Origin: Ensifer adhaerens
Lineage (GTDB): Bacteria; Pseudomonadota; Alphaproteobacteria; Rhizobiales; Rhizobiaceae
Length of the DNA stretch: 64,000 nucleotides
Assembly (NCBI RefSeq): GCF_002940685.1
Contig: NZ_PNFP01000003.1
Location: forward strand, 124,001 to 188,000
Direction of reading: 5' to 3'
In this document: positions 7,943-15,969 of the stretch, piece after piece
How positions within the stretch are numbered: the first letter of the stretch is position 1
How the letters are laid out: each line of letters starts with the position of its first letter
The notes under the pieces: generated by a model
Told to the model about the DNA's origin: nothing
Seen by the model: the letters and a program-made list of their open reading frames with translations, nothing else
Database searches by the model: none
Program-made: the position numbers and the translations under genes

Positions 7943-10543
7943 CTAGAACCGTCGCGTAAAGCTTGCGCGGAAGGTTCTTCCGGGCGACGGGACAAGGCCC
8001 GTCGACAGCGGATCCAGATAGTATTTGTCGCCAAGATTTTCGATGCTGAAGTCGAGGGACGAATGCTCGTCGACCTTGTAGCTGCCGAACAGATCGACGA
8101 TCTGATCCGCGTGATAGGCCGGCGCCGTCGTATGGGAACCGACGTAATGCGCGTATCCGCCCACCCGCTCCCCGAAGAAATAAGCGCGGGCGCCAAGCGT
8201 CAGCTTCTGATCGAGCAGGCGGGTTCCCGCCGTGAGGCTGCCGGAGTATTTCGGCGGCACATTCATCATTCCGTAGTCAAACGGCAGCTTTTCGACGCCG
8301 CAGCCGGCTGGAATGACGAGAGTGAACAGATTGGCTTCCTTGTCGCGGCAGAATTTCACATCGGAGTAGTAGGTCACCGCTGCTTCGAGAAAGAAGACTT
8401 CGGCGTCATAGGATGCAGAGAGCTCATAGCCCCGGAACGTGGCGTCGGCGATGTTATCCCAACGGTAGAGCCAAAATCCTTCCGGCGCCACGTAACGCTC
8501 CCGCCCGATGAAGTTGTCATAGCTGTTGTCGAAATACGAAGCCTTGAGTTTCAACGAGTCGCCGGCACGAAAGACATCATCGTGTCTGACGTTGAGACCG
8601 AACTCCATGTTGGCCGACGTTTCAGGCTTCAGGTAGGGATTCGGTGTGAAGCCGATCGAGACCGCCGTTTCGCGCAGGCTGAGCGGCCGCCATCCTTGAG
8701 AATAGGTGCCGAACAACTGCAGGCCCTCGACGGGCTCCAGAATTACCCCGACCGAGGGATTCAATCGGCTTGCCGACGCATAGTCGAAGTCCTTCAGCGA
8801 CGCCTCATCGCCTTGATTGTCAAAATAGTCGAAGCGCAGCCCGGCCATCAGCGAAAGCCAATCGTTGACTTCGAGTTTCGATTGGTTGAATGCGCTGGCA
8901 AGAACCCGGGAGCCATTGGGGTTGGCGCCGACATAGACACCGGAGACGCCGAACTCTCCATTTTCCTTGGCCGTTTCGTGGACGAACTCGACGCCGTTGG
9001 TCATCGTCAGCGTCCCCATTCCGGTCTCGAACTCCCAGTCGGTGGCAACATCGCCGCCCAGTGTCCTTATGGAACTCTCCACCGATTTGAGGACGCGACC
9101 GCCCGAAGTCGTACCGCCACTGTAGAAATTGACGATGCCACCCCTGGTGGCGACGTCCGTCAGCCAGACGTTCGCCTTCAGGCCGACAAGGTTCTCGTGG
9201 GCGAACTGATATTCGTAGCTGGCTTTTGCCGTGTGTGTCTGGGTCTTTGAAAGTTCGTTTTGCGCGAGGCGATAGTAGGACGTCGGGCCGCTTACATATG
9301 GCAGGAAGTTCTCGTCGATGTTCCCGTACTTGTTGGCATAATAGATGTAGCTCAGCGAGAGTGAGTGACCATCACCCCATTGCATGCTGCCCTTGCCGAG
9401 GAAGGATTCCATGTCCTGGGAGGTGTTGAAGACCTCCTTGCCGGGGCCGATGGGAGAAAGCGCCTTGCCCGCATAGGTCAATTGACCATTCGAACCGGCG
9501 AAATAGTTGCCGGACTTGCGCCGGGAAAAGCCGGCGAGGAGCTCGTATTCGTCACCGGCCACCGCGCCGACCATGCTTCCGGACCAGCTATCCCCGGTGA
9601 AGATGTCGGAGCCCGCTTCACGAGGGCGCGTTATGGGATCGAAACCGAAACTGAGCGCCGGTGATGGCGGGGCGATGGTGTTGCTGCCCACGCCCCCCTT
9701 GACGCGCAACGCCCAGTCCTCGCCCGGCTTCAACAAATCGCCGCCCTCCAGCGTGCGCATGTTGATCACGCCGCCCATTGCGCCGACGCCGCCGGCACCA
9801 GCGCCGGGGCCCTTGGCGATATCCACGCCGCCCAGGAAGTCCGGATCGACGAAAACTTCGTTCCGGCTACCGCGATAGCCGCGGTAGGAATGACTGCTCT
9901 GGCGCGTCCCATCAACCATCAGATTGACGCGATTCTGGCCTTGAAGGCCGCGAACATTGACATCGACCGAGGCACCGATGCGATTGCCCGAAGCGATGAC
10001 GCCGGGCGCGCTCTTGAAGATGTCCCCCGTGGATGTCGGGGGCACGCGGGCGATCTGATCTGCGCTGATATAGCTGCTCGAGCCTGCCGTTTCGTAGGGA
10101 ATGTCGGCGGGATTTCGGCTGCCCTTGGCGATGATCGGATTGAGCGTCGTCGCGCCGTCCTCAGCTGAAGCGACCTGACCGGCAAGGCTATGATCGGTGA
10201 TCGACACCGTGCGCGGGCCGCTGAAGTGGTATGTGAGGCCGGTTCCAGACAGAAGTGCGGCGACGGCCTGCTCTACGCTCATTGTTCCGCGAACAGGTCG
10301 ACCGGCCAGCGAAGCGTTGGGGGTTTCGGCAAAGGTGACGTCGATGCCGGTTACCCGCACGATATCGTTGAGGGCCTGGCGGACGGGTTTTGAGGGGATA
10401 TTGAAGTCATATGTTTGAGAAGCAGCCTGGGCGATGGCGGGGGAAACACTCAAACTCCCATTTCCGGCCACTGCGAAAACCGTGGTCGCCAGCAGAGCGA
10501 ACGCCCTGCGCTTCATATGTCTGCCCGTCATCTTGACACTCAT
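7943..10543 (-). CDS. TonB-dependent outer-membrane receptor with STN signalling domain, haem/haemoprotein-like
   Basis: An 866-aa receptor. Signal peptide about 1-40; STN (secretin/TonB short N-terminal) domain about 45-117, the part that talks to FecR-type anti-sigma factors; a possible TonB box near LNPIIAKGS (about 133-141); plug about 150-280 (DVNVRGLQGQNRVNLMVDG); then a 22-strand barrel ending in Phe. The segment GWRPLSLRE...NPYLKPETS resembles the FRAP/NPxL region of haem and haemoglobin receptors, but a ferric-siderophore ligand is not excluded. It follows fecI-fecR on the same strand, the classic surface-signalling order in which ligand binding releases the ECF sigma factor to transcribe the receptor gene. 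Met1, Met5 and Met10 are all possible starts. Confidence 0.92.
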   Translation of the reverse strand: MSVKMTGRHMKRRAFALLATTVFAVAGNGSLSVSPAIAQAASQTYDFNIPSKPVRQALNDIVRVTGIDVTFAETPNASLAGRPVRGTMSVEQAVAALLSGTGLTYHFSGPRTVSITDHSLAGQVASAEDGATTLNPIIAKGSRNPADIPYETAGSSSYISADQIARVPPTSTGDIFKSAPGVIASGNRIGASVDVNVRGLQGQNRVNLMVDGTRQSSHSYRGYRGSRNEVFVDPDFLGGVDIAKGPGAGAGGVGAMGGVINMRTLEGGDLLKPGEDWALRVKGGVGSNTIAPPSPALSFGFDPITRPREAGSDIFTGDSWSGSMVGAVAGDEYELLAGFSRRKSGNYFAGSNGQLTYAGKALSPIGPGKEVFNTSQDMESFLGKGSMQWGDGHSLSLSYIYYANKYGNIDENFLPYVSGPTSYYRLAQNELSKTQTHTAKASYEYQFAHENLVGLKANVWLTDVATRGGIVNFYSGGTTSGGRVLKSVESSIRTLGGDVATDWEFETGMGTLTMTNGVEFVHETAKENGEFGVSGVYVGANPNGSRVLASAFNQSKLEVNDWLSLMAGLRFDYFDNQGDEASLKDFDYASASRLNPSVGVILEPVEGLQLFGTYSQGWRPLSLRETAVSIGFTPNPYLKPETSANMEFGLNVRHDDVFRAGDSLKLKASYFDNSYDNFIGRERYVAPEGFWLYRWDNIADATFRGYELSASYDAEVFFLEAAVTYYSDVKFCRDKEANLFTLVIPAGCGVEKLPFDYGMMNVPPKYSGSLTAGTRLLDQKLTLGARAYFFGERVGGYAHYVGSHTTAPAYHADQIVDLFGSYKVDEHSSLDFSIENLGDKYYLDPLSTGLVPSPGRTFRASFTRRF

Positions 10544-10684
10544 CCTTCAATGCTCAGGTGAAGGCATGGTCTTGGTGACGTCGTCTGCCTTCTCATAAGC
10601 TCAATCGCCGGAGAAGGGCGCAGACCCTCACAAAAAAAGCGTCTGACGCGCAAAGAGCGTATGCATCGATGATCCGACGGGCCG

Positions 10685-11677
10685 TTAGGGTCCGACGAGG
10701 ACCAACCGTTCGCCGACACGGGTCACCCGCATGCCGACGGAGGCTTGCACCGCAGCGAGCGCAGCGTTCGGGTCGGCCAGGGAAACGTTACCGCTGACGC
10801 GCCGCGCGCCGAGTGCCGATCCGAGCAGGACGATCCTGCCCTTACGATAGCGCCCGATCTTGTCGAGGACGTTGTCCAGTCTTTCGTTGGTGAAGATGTA
10901 GCGCCCCTCGTGCCAGGCCGTGCTCGTCTCTAGATCGACCTTGCGCGCAGTCCCCAGTCCCGTCTTGCCGTAGTCGACCTCCTCGCCGGGGTTGAGGCGA
11001 ACCTCATGCGGTTGTCCGTCCACCGCCACCACGACGCTGCCGCTGGAAAGCGTCACCGCGACAGTCTCGTTCCTGTCGAGCGCAACGTCGAATTCGGTGC
11101 CGAGAACACGCGCCGTGCCGTCGCCGGCCTCGACGACGAACGGGACCGACGACGGCTGGACCTTCAGCGACACCGCGCCACGAAGCACACGGATCCGACG
11201 TTCGTCAGCGGACATGACGCTGTCGATCGCCGTATCTGCGTCCAGGAGCACCGACGAACCGTCGGAAAGAACAATCGTGCGACGCTCGCCTCTCGCGGCG
11301 ACATAGTCGGCGGAATAGTCCTGGACAAAGTTCGGATGGTCGAGCCACAGCCATGTTGCGAGCACGGCCGCAAGGATCGAACTCGCCGCGGTTCCTGCCT
11401 CCATGCGGCGCCGTCGCCGCTGCCGCTCGATCCTCTGGAGTGGGCCGGCAAGTTCGCCGCATTGCTGCTCCACAGGACGGCCCGCCGACCCGATCCGTAC
11501 CCACAGGGATCCCACGTCTTCGAAGGCCGCACGATGCTCCTGCGACACGCCGAGCCAGCGTTCGAAATCCTGCGCATCTTCTTGCGTGGGTTTGCCGTTC
11601 ATGCGCGTAAACCAGGCCACAGCCTCTTTCTCGACCTGCGACTTGTCTCGCGGCAAAAGCGTCGACGGATCTGACAT
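10685..11677 (-). CDS. fecR: FecR-family anti-sigma/sigma regulator
   Basis: A 330-aa membrane regulator. The cytoplasmic N-terminal domain (DUF4880 type, about 15-60, with AWFTRMNG...FERWLGVSQEHRAAFEDV) holds the sigma factor. One membrane segment lies at about 97-113, the periplasmic FecR domain at about 120-230 and an STN-like C-terminus at about 265-330, which contacts the receptor signalling domain. It starts 22 bases after the fecI stop and precedes the receptor gene, so the three form one surface-signalling set. Family assignment is secure; the inducing ligand is not known. Confidence 0.93.
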   Translation of the reverse strand: MSDPSTLLPRDKSQVEKEAVAWFTRMNGKPTQEDAQDFERWLGVSQEHRAAFEDVGSLWVRIGSAGRPVEQQCGELAGPLQRIERQRRRRRMEAGTAASSILAAVLATWLWLDHPNFVQDYSADYVAARGERRTIVLSDGSSVLLDADTAIDSVMSADERRIRVLRGAVSLKVQPSSVPFVVEAGDGTARVLGTEFDVALDRNETVAVTLSSGSVVVAVDGQPHEVRLNPGEEVDYGKTGLGTARKVDLETSTAWHEGRYIFTNERLDNVLDKIGRYRKGRIVLLGSALGARRVSGNVSLADPNAALAAVQASVGMRVTRVGERLVLVGP

Positions 11678-11699
11678 GGACGGTTTCTCGCGCTGTGCC

Positions 11700-12230
11700 T
11701 TAATCGCAGGCGTTCTGTTTGGCGGAAGGCGCCGGACGCCCTTGCCGCGCGGCTCTGCAGGCCATGATCGCCTTGGCTATTTCCCGCTCTACAGTGCTGT
11801 AGGACACGCCAAGGCCGTGTGCGATTTCGTCATAGGTGCACTGGTGAAACCTGTTGAGCATGAATACCTGGCGGGTGCGAAGCGGCAGCTGGGCGAGCAC
11901 GAGCTCAAGGCACCGAAGCTCTTCTCGTGCGGCCGCAATCTCGTCCGGTCCGACGACGGGCGGTGCATACTGCTCTTCGGTGATCCGGTCGAAAAAGGCC
12001 TTCCGTCTTGTCTCCGCTCGAAAATGACTGATGGCAACGTACCGCGTCGCCTTGGCCAGATAGGAGGGCGTGAGCGTGACATGCTCCCGCGCCTTGGCAA
12101 GAAGAGCGGCGAACACATCCTGCACGATGTCGGGCGCGACGGCCGGGCCGATCCTTCGGGAAGCTATCCGCTGCAGGCGGCCACGTTCGGCCACATAGAG
12201 CCTGGCCAGTTCTTTCTTCTTCGCGTCCAC
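11700..12230 (-). CDS. fecI: ECF RNA polymerase sigma factor, FecI type
   Basis: A 176-aa ECF sigma factor. Region 2 lies at about 5-70 and region 4 at about 110-165 (LAQLPLRTRQVFMLNRFHQCTYDEIAHGLGVSYSTVEREIAKA, the helix-turn-helix that reads the -35 element). No C-terminal extension is present. It is first in the set fecI-fecR-receptor. A palindromic TGA-N9-TCA operator lies about 50 bases upstream, so its own transcription is probably repressed by iron through RirA, while its activity is controlled by FecR and the receptor. Confidence 0.93.
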   Translation of the reverse strand: MDAKKKELARLYVAERGRLQRIASRRIGPAVAPDIVQDVFAALLAKAREHVTLTPSYLAKATRYVAISHFRAETRRKAFFDRITEEQYAPPVVGPDEIAAAREELRCLELVLAQLPLRTRQVFMLNRFHQCTYDEIAHGLGVSYSTVEREIAKAIMACRAARQGRPAPSAKQNACD

Positions 12231-12275
12231 CGTCGTACGCTTTCTGGGTTGTCGACGGACTACGCGTCAGTGATT

Positions 12276-12300
12276 AAACATGATAATAATATTCATGTTT
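12276..12300 (-). promoter_or_regulatory. Iron-responsive operator (RirA/IRO type) upstream of fecI
   Basis: AAACATGA (12276-12283) and TCATGTTT (12293-12300) form a perfect 8-bp inverted repeat around TAATAATAT. The core TGA-N9-TCA (12281-12295) is exactly the IRO pattern bound by RirA in rhizobia. It lies 46-70 bases upstream of the fecI start, where a repressor would block the promoter. Confidence 0.75.
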
Positions 12301-12448
12301 TCTATCAGGCACGCGACAGGTTTGCAACGCGGCGTTCATACCAATTCCAGGTATCGATCAACTTGCTTGGCTTCCTGCAAGTCAGCTGCGCGGCATCGAA
12401 CGGCACGATCTTGGCAGGGGAGGTGCGGCGATCTACGATCGCCGGGCG

Positions 12449-12832
12449 CTACAAATCGAAGGATGCAAGGATCGGGCAAGGACCGGATGTGTCGGTCGCG
12501 CATTCCGCGACCAGCCGCTTCAAGGCTTCACGCGCGCGCTGCAGTTCGGCGATCCTGGTATCCAGGGCATCGATGCGGCGCTTGGCGAGATGGCGCGCCC
12601 GCGCTCTATCTTCTCCGGAATCCAGATAGAGAAGTTCCTTGATTTCCTCGAGCGTGAAGCCGGCCGTCTGGGCCTGCCTGATGAAAAGCAGGCGCCGTAG
12701 GTCCCCGTCGCCGTAACGTCGGCTCCCCTGCGATCCCCGTGGCGTGTCCAACAATCCCCGCCGCTGATAGTAGCGGATGGTTTCCACGCCGACGCCTCCG
12801 GCCGCTGCAAATTTTCCGATTGTCGTTTCCAT
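12449..12832 (-). CDS. MerR-family transcriptional regulator
   Basis: A 127-aa regulator with start ATG at 12832. Winged helix-turn-helix about 1-70 (TIGKFAAAGGVGVETIRYYQRRGLL), coiled-coil dimer helix about 80-115, then a metal-loop-like tail ECATDTSGPCPILASF. That tail aligns with the C117/C126 loop of mercury MerR, but the position of MerR C82 is Arg, so one of the three Hg(II) ligands is missing. It is divergent from the glutaredoxin-MauE gene, and the palindromic promoter begins only four bases from its start codon. It probably activates that gene and represses itself. The inducer is unknown; a thiol-reactive metal or electrophile is a reasonable guess. Confidence 0.88.
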   Translation of the reverse strand: METTIGKFAAAGGVGVETIRYYQRRGLLDTPRGSQGSRRYGDGDLRRLLFIRQAQTAGFTLEEIKELLYLDSGEDRARARHLAKRRIDALDTRIAELQRAREALKRLVAECATDTSGPCPILASFDL

Positions 12833-12835
12833 GGC

Positions 12836-12867
12836 TTGACTCCGTACCATGGTACGGAACGTATTGT
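12836..12867 (+). promoter_or_regulatory. MerR-type promoter with 20-bp spacer and palindromic operator
   Basis: TTGACT (12836-12841) and TATTGT (12862-12867) are separated by 20 bp, the over-long spacer that MerR-family activators correct by twisting DNA. The spacer holds the perfect palindrome CCGTACCATGGTACGG (12842-12857). Directed towards the glutaredoxin-MauE gene. Confidence 0.8.
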
Positions 12868-12905
12868 CCTGCCAACGGTTTCGCAAGAGTGAAGGGAGAC
12901 GTGAA

Positions 12906-13691
12906 ATGTTGGACAGGACGAACCAGGGGCACCCGCCCAAGAAGGCCGTTCTCTATCGCATGGTGACGGCAGAGCACACCTGCCCGTACGGATTGAAGGC
13001 GAAGGACTTGCTCCAGCGGTCGGGCTATGACGTGGACGATCGCCATTTGGCCACACGCGAAGGGACCGACGCTTTCAAGGCACAACATGGCGTTGCGACG
13101 ACGCCGCAGGTGTTCATGGAAGACGGCAGGGTCGGAGGATACGACGACCTTCGAAGGTTCCTTGGCAAGCCCGTCGCGGACCCGAAGGCAACGAGCTATC
13201 GCCCGGTGATCGTCCTGTTCACGATGACCGCGCTCATGGCGATGGCGGCAAGTTTCGCGGTCGACGGCAATCCGTTGACGCTGCGGGCGGCGGAATGGTT
13301 CATTGCCTTCTCGATGGTCGTGCTCGGCTTGCTGAAACTTCAGAACGTCGAGAGCTTTTCGACGATGTTCCTGAACTACGACCTGCTGGCGAAGCGCTGG
13401 GTGCCGTACAGCTACATCTATCCCTATGCTGAAGCATTGGCCGGGGTGCTGATGATTGCCGGCGCGCTGAACTGGCTGTCGGTTCCGGTTGCCCTCTTCA
13501 TCGGTACTGTGGGAGCCATATCGGTCTTCAAGGCGGTTTACGTCGACAAGCGAGAATTGAAGTGCGCGTGCGTCGGCGGATCGAGCAACGTCCCGCTCGG
13601 CTTTATCTCCCTTACGGAAAACCTGATGATGATCGCGATGGCCGTCTGGATGGCCGCCGCCTCGTTCGGCATCGCCGGGCACGCCATGTAG
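12906..13691 (+). CDS. Glutaredoxin-MauE fusion membrane protein
   Basis: A 261-aa fusion. Residues about 12-85 are a glutaredoxin/thioredoxin fold with TCPYG in place of the classical CPYC, so only the first active-site cysteine is kept, plus the cis-Pro element ATTPQVF. Residues about 98-261 are a MauE/DoxX-like membrane domain with four segments and a conserved CxC (LKCACVGG). Related proteins are thought to move reducing equivalents across the membrane. The ATG at 12906 follows GGGAGACGTGAA. It is controlled by the divergent MerR promoter. The substrate is unknown; a metal- or disulfide-stress role is inferred from the regulator. Confidence 0.82.
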   Translation: MLDRTNQGHPPKKAVLYRMVTAEHTCPYGLKAKDLLQRSGYDVDDRHLATREGTDAFKAQHGVATTPQVFMEDGRVGGYDDLRRFLGKPVADPKATSYRPVIVLFTMTALMAMAASFAVDGNPLTLRAAEWFIAFSMVVLGLLKLQNVESFSTMFLNYDLLAKRWVPYSYIYPYAEALAGVLMIAGALNWLSVPVALFIGTVGAISVFKAVYVDKRELKCACVGGSSNVPLGFISLTENLMMIAMAVWMAAASFGIAGHAM

Positions 13692-13811
13692 CCCCGCTTG
13701 CTACCGATCGGGCGCTCCTCGTCCACCTGGGGCGATAGTGCTCGATCCGCAATCGCCTTCCGTCGTTCCGATCGTACGAATATCGAATAACGGGGTCAGG
13801 GACGGCCGATT

Positions 13812-13852
13812 GCGCAACGGCGCTTTTACGACGCCAACCGGGCCCGTTGCGC
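13812..13852. terminator. Inverted repeat between convergent genes
   Basis: GCGCAACGG (13812-13820) pairs perfectly with CCGTTGCGC (13844-13852); a smaller GGCG/CGCC stem lies inside. It sits between the ends of the glutaredoxin-MauE gene and the methyltransferase gene and is probably a shared transcription stop, without a long T-run. Confidence 0.4.
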
Positions 13853-13869
13853 CGTAAACTTAGGCGTCG

Positions 13870-14673
13870 TCAGGGCTTTGTCGCGCGAATGGCGTAGCGG
13901 TGCTGGCACTGACGTGCCAGGCCCTTGAAGACATTCCAGTTCCTGGCCTGGGTGCGGTGGATCTCGCGAAGGTCCCTGTCGATGACGAGGTCGGCGAAGC
14001 CGGTTTCGCGCAACAGTTCAACCACGGCCTCGGCGCGCGCGCCTCCGGAGAAATGCACGCGGGAAAGGATGGCGCGATGCGTCGCCATCATCTGCGGTGT
14101 ACCGGTCGGCGTTTCCGCCTTGAACAGGCCGACACGTTGCCCCCAGGCGCTGAGTTTGGAGTACAGCCGCTCCAGCGCGGTGGTGTTTACGAAATCGCCG
14201 TCGACAATCAGCAGCGTTCCGCCCGGCTTCAGCACGCGCAACCATTCGGCAAAGGCCGCAGCCGGGTCGACGAGAGTCCAGACAAGGTGCCGGTTGACGA
14301 TCACGTCGTAGTGGCCGTCGGGCTCCATGGTGTTTTCGGCGTCGCCGAGCGCAAAGCCGATCGGGCGCCCACGCTTGCGGGCCTTTTCGCGGGCGCGTTC
14401 AAGCATCGGCTCGGCCCAGTCGAGCCCTTGCACCTTGAAGCCGAGATCATCGAGCAGGTGCGAAATGACGCCGGTGCCGCTGGCAAGATCAAGTGCAGAG
14501 CGAACGTCGCCAGGGCCGAGATGTTTCAAAAACAGCTGATGCCAGGCGGCGCGCTCCTCGTCGGAGAAGATCTCATGCCCCGGTGATAGATCGAAAGTTG
14601 CCGCGCGCTCCGACCAGTAGGCCTTTATTTCATCCCGCAGGTTGTAGTTCTGCCGATCCGCTACGTCGCTCAT
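13870..14673 (-). CDS. Class I SAM-dependent methyltransferase
   Basis: A 267-aa Rossmann-fold methyltransferase. Motif I is ALDLASGTGV (60-69), the acidic ribose-binding residue is D85 in GLDWAE, motif II is GDAE (110-113) and the post-motif is LKPGGTLLIVDGD (148-160). I chose the ATG at 14673 because upstream codons would overlap the divergent promoter with its iron operators. The acceptor substrate is unknown. It shares the intergenic region, with RirA- and Irr-like sites, with the iron-type importer, so it may act on the imported ligand (a siderophore, haem or metallophore). That role is inference. Confidence 0.85.
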   Translation of the reverse strand: MSDVADRQNYNLRDEIKAYWSERAATFDLSPGHEIFSDEERAAWHQLFLKHLGPGDVRSALDLASGTGVISHLLDDLGFKVQGLDWAEPMLERAREKARKRGRPIGFALGDAENTMEPDGHYDVIVNRHLVWTLVDPAAAFAEWLRVLKPGGTLLIVDGDFVNTTALERLYSKLSAWGQRVGLFKAETPTGTPQMMATHRAILSRVHFSGGARAEAVVELLRETGFADLVIDRDLREIHRTQARNWNVFKGLARQCQHRYAIRATKP

Positions 14674-14692
14674 GCCGGTACCGCTTGCCCTG

Positions 14693-14709
14693 TTTGGAGG
14701 CGTTCTAAA
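14693..14709. promoter_or_regulatory. Irr-type (ICE-like) element
   Basis: TTTGGAG-GCG-TTCTAAA matches the rhizobial iron control element TTTAGAA-N3-TTCTAAA at 12 of 14 fixed positions. It lies between the methyltransferase start and the RirA-like operator. Irr binding is plausible but untested. Confidence 0.5.
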
Positions 14710-14719
14710 AGATAATTGT

Positions 14720-14734
14720 TGACTAATAAAGTCA
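14720..14734 (+). promoter_or_regulatory. Iron-responsive operator (RirA/IRO type) upstream of importer operon
   Basis: TGA-CTAATAAAG-TCA is an exact TGA-N9-TCA. It ends 43 bases before the ATG of the first binding protein and is the same pattern seen upstream of fecI, so both units should be repressed together in iron-replete cells. Confidence 0.72.
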
Positions 14735-14777
14735 TGAAACATTAGATCGCGCCAATTTTCCAGCGGAGCAAAAAACA

Positions 14778-15911
14778 ATGCGGTTTTTCAACAGGGTGGC
14801 TGCGGCCGCCACGGGCTTTTGCGTGCTTTTTTCCACCGCCGCCTTCGCTGATGTCGTCACGGTGAAAGACGTCACCGGCCGCAATGTCGAGGTCAATGTA
14901 CCGGTCGGACATGTGATCCTCGGCGAAGGCCGCCAGATCTACTTCCTCGGCGCGCTCGATCGCGACGAGCCGTTCAAGCGCGTCGTCGGCTGGCGCGACG
15001 ATCTTTCCAAGGCCGACCCGGAAAGCTACGCGGCCTATCTGGCGAAGTATCCCGATATCGCCAAGCTGCCGACCTTTGGCGGCATGAAGGACGGCACCTT
15101 CGATATCGAGCAGGCGGTAGCCTTGAAGCCGGACGTCGTCTTGATGAACGTCGACGCAAAGACGGCGACGGAAGAGGCCGGCTACATCGAAAAGCTCGCA
15201 AAGGTCGGCATTCCGCTCGTCTATGTCGACTTCCGCGAAAAGCCGATGGAAAACACCGAGCCAAGCATGCGGGTGATGGGCAAGCTGCTCGGCAAGGAAG
15301 AAAAAGCCGAGGAATTCATCAAGTTCCGTGCCGAAAGCATCGCCAAGGTGACCGACGTTCTTTCCAAGGCCAACCCGAAAAGGCCGCTCGTCTTCGTCGA
15401 GCGCGCCGGCGGCTATTCCGACGATTGCTGCATGTCCTTCGGCAACGAGAATTTCGGCAAGATGGTCGAGTTCGCCGGCGGCGTGAACATGGCCAGGGAC
15501 ATCATCCCCGGCACCTTCGGCACGGTCAATCCGGAGCAGATCATCGCCTCCAACCCCGACCAGATCATCATCACCGGCGGCAACTGGCAGGGTTATGTCC
15601 CCGGCGGCGCCTGGGTCGGCGTCGGCTATGGCGCCGACGTAAAGGAAGCGACGCGCAAGCTCGAGAACCTCACCAGGCGCCCGGCCTTCACCGGCGTCAA
15701 GGCGGTCGAGGACGGTCAGGTCCATGCCATCTGGCACCAGTTCTACAACAACCCCTACCAGTTCGTCGCGATCCAGCAGATCGCCAAGTGGCTGCATCCA
15801 GACCTCTTCGCCGGCCTCGACCCGGAAGCGACGTTCAAGGAGTTGCACGAGCGTTTCCTGCCGCTTCCCTACAAGAGCGGCTACTTCGTCTCGCTGACGT
15901 CAACCAAGTAA
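14778..15911 (+). CDS. Iron-type ABC transporter substrate-binding protein 1
   Basis: A 377-aa periplasmic binding protein of the TroA/FecB-like class. Signal peptide about 1-24 (ending TAAFA). DVTGRNVEVNVP at about 31-42 is typical of ferric-siderophore and haem binding proteins (DxxGRxVxVP). A vicinal cysteine pair, C217-C218 (YSDDCCMSFGNENFG), lies where the ligand cleft is expected. It is first in a four-gene operon with a second, clearly homologous binding protein, a FecCD-type permease and an ATPase, directly behind a RirA-type operator. A ferric chelate or haem is the likely cargo; the exact one cannot be read from the sequence. Confidence 0.9.
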   Translation: MRFFNRVAAAATGFCVLFSTAAFADVVTVKDVTGRNVEVNVPVGHVILGEGRQIYFLGALDRDEPFKRVVGWRDDLSKADPESYAAYLAKYPDIAKLPTFGGMKDGTFDIEQAVALKPDVVLMNVDAKTATEEAGYIEKLAKVGIPLVYVDFREKPMENTEPSMRVMGKLLGKEEKAEEFIKFRAESIAKVTDVLSKANPKRPLVFVERAGGYSDDCCMSFGNENFGKMVEFAGGVNMARDIIPGTFGTVNPEQIIASNPDQIIITGGNWQGYVPGGAWVGVGYGADVKEATRKLENLTRRPAFTGVKAVEDGQVHAIWHQFYNNPYQFVAIQQIAKWLHPDLFAGLDPEATFKELHERFLPLPYKSGYFVSLTSTK

Positions 15912-15969
15912 GCGCAGCGACAGCCGGAGGAGGGGAGGGCTCCGGCGTCGCGATCGAAAGGAATTGAGA

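Noticed and set aside
7697-9250. A 517-codon plus-strand frame over the end of the TonB receptor
   Set aside because: No domain is visible, and the receptor on the minus strand is complete to its C-terminal Phe.
10620-10655. Intrinsic terminator after fecR (GCGTC-A-GACGC and seven Ts on the minus strand)
   Set aside because: The symmetric stem leaves a one-base loop; with a realistic loop only three pairs remain, too weak to call despite the T-run.
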